From NCBI GenBank assembly GCA_900088475.1, contig FLMG01002601.1, forward strand, positions 1 to 11,163: a stretch of 11,163 bases of DNA. The letters are read 5' to 3'. Shown piece after piece: positions 8,893 through 11,163 of this stretch. Source of the stretch: Hyphochytrium catenoides. Lineage: Eukaryota; Sar; Hyphochytriomycetes; Hyphochytriales; Hyphochytriaceae. Below the pieces are notes generated by a model that worked only from the letters and a program-made list of their open reading frames with translations, ran no database searches and had not been told where the DNA came from. Made by a program: the position numbers and the translations under genes. Position 1 is the first letter of the stretch. Each line of letters opens with the position of its first letter.

Positions 8893-11156
8893 CTATAAAC
8901 AGGAGGGGAAGTGCCAGTTTGAAGTGGTCAGTTAAGCAGCTAAAAGCCGGCGATCTACAGAGGAAAGCAGCACCGGGGTGCATCACTCCTTGAGAGCGTT
9001 ACACCTCAGAGAAAGAGAGAACGAATTGCCCAAGGAAGAGAGAGGTCGCCGATATAACGAGAGAAATATAGGCGGACAGAGAGAAAGAACAGCGCTCATC
9101 AGAGAACAAGACGATAAACATAGAGAGAGAGGAGAGTGAAAGAAAGGAGGTCTACAAGGGAAGAGAAGTCCTTTACCTTGTCATCGTACATGCTAACCTT
9201 GTTGAAGAACCCTCCAAACTTCTGCTTCTCCCTTTTCTTGGCTTCAGCGGCCTGTCATAGACCAGAGCCACATTAGAAAGAGTGTTGGCGGGATATAACG
9301 ATGGTATAACAGTAGATGGGCAGTGTTCTTACCTTTCTCTTCACCAGAGCGAGCTCTCTCTTCGCATCCTTATTCTCTGAGTCTAATTCTAGGACCTTGT
9401 TAAAGTCAGCGGTGGCAAGCTCGTAGTCGTTCGTGTGCGCATAGGATACGCCCCGCCGAAGAAGAATCTTCACGTTGTTCGGGTCCAGCTTTAGCACGTC
9501 GTTTGCCTAGCAACAGTAAAGGATGAAAGAGGAATAGAAAGAGACCGTATACGTAAGCAGATAAGCAGAGAAAGCAAAAGAGCGCTTTGCCACAAGAGAT
9601 AGAAGGTCTCTCTCTCCCCGAAATTGCCTCAGTCAAGTTAGCGATTGAATGGTTTTCTCAGCAGACGAGTCTCAGAGAATAGGGTGAATGTTTGACATCC
9701 TTGGCGCGTCGGTGCAAGCAACTGTCTTGCTTCCCTCTCTCACTGCTTACCTCAGAGAGAGCCTTTCCGTACTCCTCAAGCTTGAGGTGGCAGAGAGAGA
9801 GGTTCGAGTGAAGAGCGATCTTCATTGCCTTAAGTCTCTCTTCCTCCTCTGCCGTGGCATCATAAATATGGTCAACGTACTTGAGACCTTGGGTGTAGTG
9901 AGGGATGGCGTCTCGGTAGTCCTTCTCTTTCACTTTTTCTGTCCCTTTCTCTTTGCTCTCCTCTGCGGCTTGAATTCTTTCGGTCACGCTCATCTCCCAG
10001 ATTTCCTTCGCCTTGGCCTTGAAGTCTAACAGCTCCACTTCGAACTTCAACGTCGCATTGGGTGGAATCTTAGGGGGAGAACCTCCCTCTCCGTAAGCGT
10101 AGGGAGCTGTGCACGTGAGCACTGATTTCTGAGGAACAAGAGAAGAAACCAAAGGGAAGGACGAAGGGAGAAACAGTGTTAGAGGACATACGGGTCCATC
10201 CGAAGCGTGAGAGAGAGAGATTTAGGGAAAGTAGTGGAGAAAGGAGCTGCAGTGTAGCCCTCTCACCTCTCCGCGCTTCATAGTAGCAACACCTTGGTCC
10301 CATCCCTTGATCACGTGGCCTTTGCCCAGAGTGAACTGTGCAGAGGAAGAGATAGTTGTCAGGCATCACTGCTTCGGTGTCAGCGGTACAAAGAGACCAC
10401 CACGTTGAGAGAGAAAGAGAGAGAAAGATGACAAGGAAAGAGAAGAAGCTGAGAAAGAGGAGCTGTATCCACACTAAAGACCAGATCTTAAATATACTGT
10501 TAAGATACGGTGAGTGAGTGGGAAGTTGATCTTGCACATTTCCTTGACTCCGATGCCAATGATTTGATAAGCAGAGGAGGCGCAATGATATGTGCGGCTA
10601 GGAAGAGAGAGAAAGAGATAAGGGAGAGGGACAGAGAGAGAGAGAAAGAGAAACAGCTGATGCCCGAGAGAGAGAGTTAAGATGTCCCTTGGATCTTACC
10701 TTGAATGGTGTGCCTCGGTCGCGAGAAGAGTCAAACTTAGAGCCATCTAGGAGGGTGCCAACATAGTGAACTGCGGACAGAATAAGAGTTCATGGTGGAG
10801 CCGCCGAGTCCAAAAAGAGAGAGAGAGAGAGAGACTACGTTAGAACAACCAGTTTCTTTCTACTCTTTGTCATAAGAAACCAGAGAAGCGGAAGTGCAGT
10901 TTTCTCATCAGCAATGGGTAAGAGTCATGTGTCCTCACTGACAGTAGGAGAAACAATGGACAATCATCATCGAGAGAGCACTCTTCACTATAAAAATGTT
11001 TCCCTTCTCTTACTTCTTCCCCTAGCCCAGAGACCCACTCCTTTCTTTCGTACCTTCTACTTCATAGCCGTCAGGTGGAGTCTCCCCGGCGCCCTGCACC
11101 AGGATCTCCTTGACGATGCCACCATCTCCAGAGACATCGATGGTCTCTAGAGCCAT
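7903..11156 (-). CDS. FCBP: Dual-family immunophilin: FKBP-TPR-cyclophilin fusion (FCBP)
   Basis: Minus-strand exons in order: 11156-11054, 10770-10700, 10335-10267, 10128-9751, 9506-9333, 9251-9177, 8892-8614, 8423-8249 and 8012-7903 (TAA). All are joined by GT..AG introns in consistent phase, giving 477 residues. The start ATG has A at -3 and G at +4. Residues 1-116 are one FKBP domain (Y37, F47, D48, F57, V66-I67, W70, Y93 and F110 match the rapamycin/FK506 pocket). Residues 130-265 are three TPRs resembling FKBP52. Residues 266-290 are a basic linker. Residues 300-477 are a cyclophilin domain with FHR (360-362), F367, M368, Q370 and F420. Both halves belong to peptidyl-prolyl isomerase families, and the TPRs suggest Hsp90 docking, so this is probably a soluble cochaperone. 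The order FKBP-TPR-CYP is that of Toxoplasma FCBP57. The ligand-contact Trp of cyclophilin A is His428 here, as in Cyp40. The gene appears intact. Confidence 0.95.
9177..10013 (-). other. TPR domain and linker of the immunophilin
   Basis: Residues of about 130-265 form three tetratricopeptide repeats, spread over the end of exon 4 and all of exon 5. Positions matching the carboxylate clamp that holds the Hsp90 MEEVD tail are present: K140 in KEKGT, N190 in [10 protein letters not shown]197, K220 and R224 in LLRRG. Exon 6 (9251-9177) adds a short lysine-rich helix and a GGFF motif before the cyclophilin domain. Confidence 0.85.
10044..11156 (-). other. FKBP-type isomerase domain of the immunophilin
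   Basis: Four exons build a single FKBP domain (residues 1 to about 116). The pocket residues Y37, F47, D48, F57, V66, I67, W70, Y93, I102 and F110 correspond to those of human FKBP12. Differences include H65 for Glu54, S98 for His87 and K101 for Ile90, changes in the flap region also common in larger FKBPs. FK506 binding is therefore expected but not proven. Confidence 0.9.
10816..10834 (-). repeat. Intronic GA/CT microsatellite
   Basis: A GA run of about nine units on the plus strand lies just before (in minus-strand sense) the exon 2 acceptor of the immunophilin gene, within its first intron (10771-11053). On the coding strand it reads CT. Confidence 0.75.
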
Positions 11157-11163
11157 GGTTCTC

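Noticed and set aside
10490-10600. Open minus-strand stretch in the immunophilin intron (10336-10699) encoding [15 protein letters not shown], faintly like part of an FKBP domain
   Set aside because: The neighbouring exons already make a complete FKBP domain and join in phase without it. No good splice-site pair brackets it in a frame that fits, so I treat it as intron; an alternative exon cannot be excluded.

Overview
The window looks like nuclear DNA of an apicomplexan, most likely a coccidian (Toxoplasma / Cystoisospora / Sarcocystis group). Three things suggest this. The genes are compact and rich in introns, with GT..AG introns of about 70-360 bases that carry long CT tracts on the coding strand. 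The base composition is mid-GC. One gene encodes an FKBP-TPR-cyclophilin fusion, an architecture first described from Toxoplasma (FCBP57). I cannot fix the species from sequence alone.

Layout: (1) Positions 1-57 are a CT-rich tract that looks like the end of an intron. It is followed by a short open segment (65-202, +) that could be the last exon of an upstream gene or 5' leader. (2) A four-exon plus-strand gene (238-2067) encodes a 298-residue protein with two predicted membrane segments and no family I recognise. (3) After a 185-base convergent gap, a minus-strand gene of at least 16 exons runs from 7420 down to the stop at 2253. Its exons join in consistent phase into 892 codons. From about the fifth exon onward the protein matches Zwilch, a subunit of the Rod-Zwilch-ZW10 (RZZ) kinetochore complex. 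Its 5' end lies somewhere in 7421-7760 and is unresolved. (4) A nine-exon minus-strand gene (11156 to 7903) is complete and encodes a 477-residue dual-family immunophilin: one FKBP domain, three TPRs, and a Cyp40-type cyclophilin domain.

The genes do not form a functional unit. The first converges on the Zwilch gene; the Zwilch and immunophilin genes are tandem on the minus strand. The main points of interest are a recognisable Zwilch in this lineage with an unusual N-terminal insertion, the dual immunophilin with a Trp-to-His change at the cyclosporin-contact position, a probable GC-AG intron inside the Zwilch gene, and an uncharacterised membrane protein. All exon boundaries were worked out by hand from splice motifs, reading frame and protein similarity recalled from family knowledge; no alignment was run.
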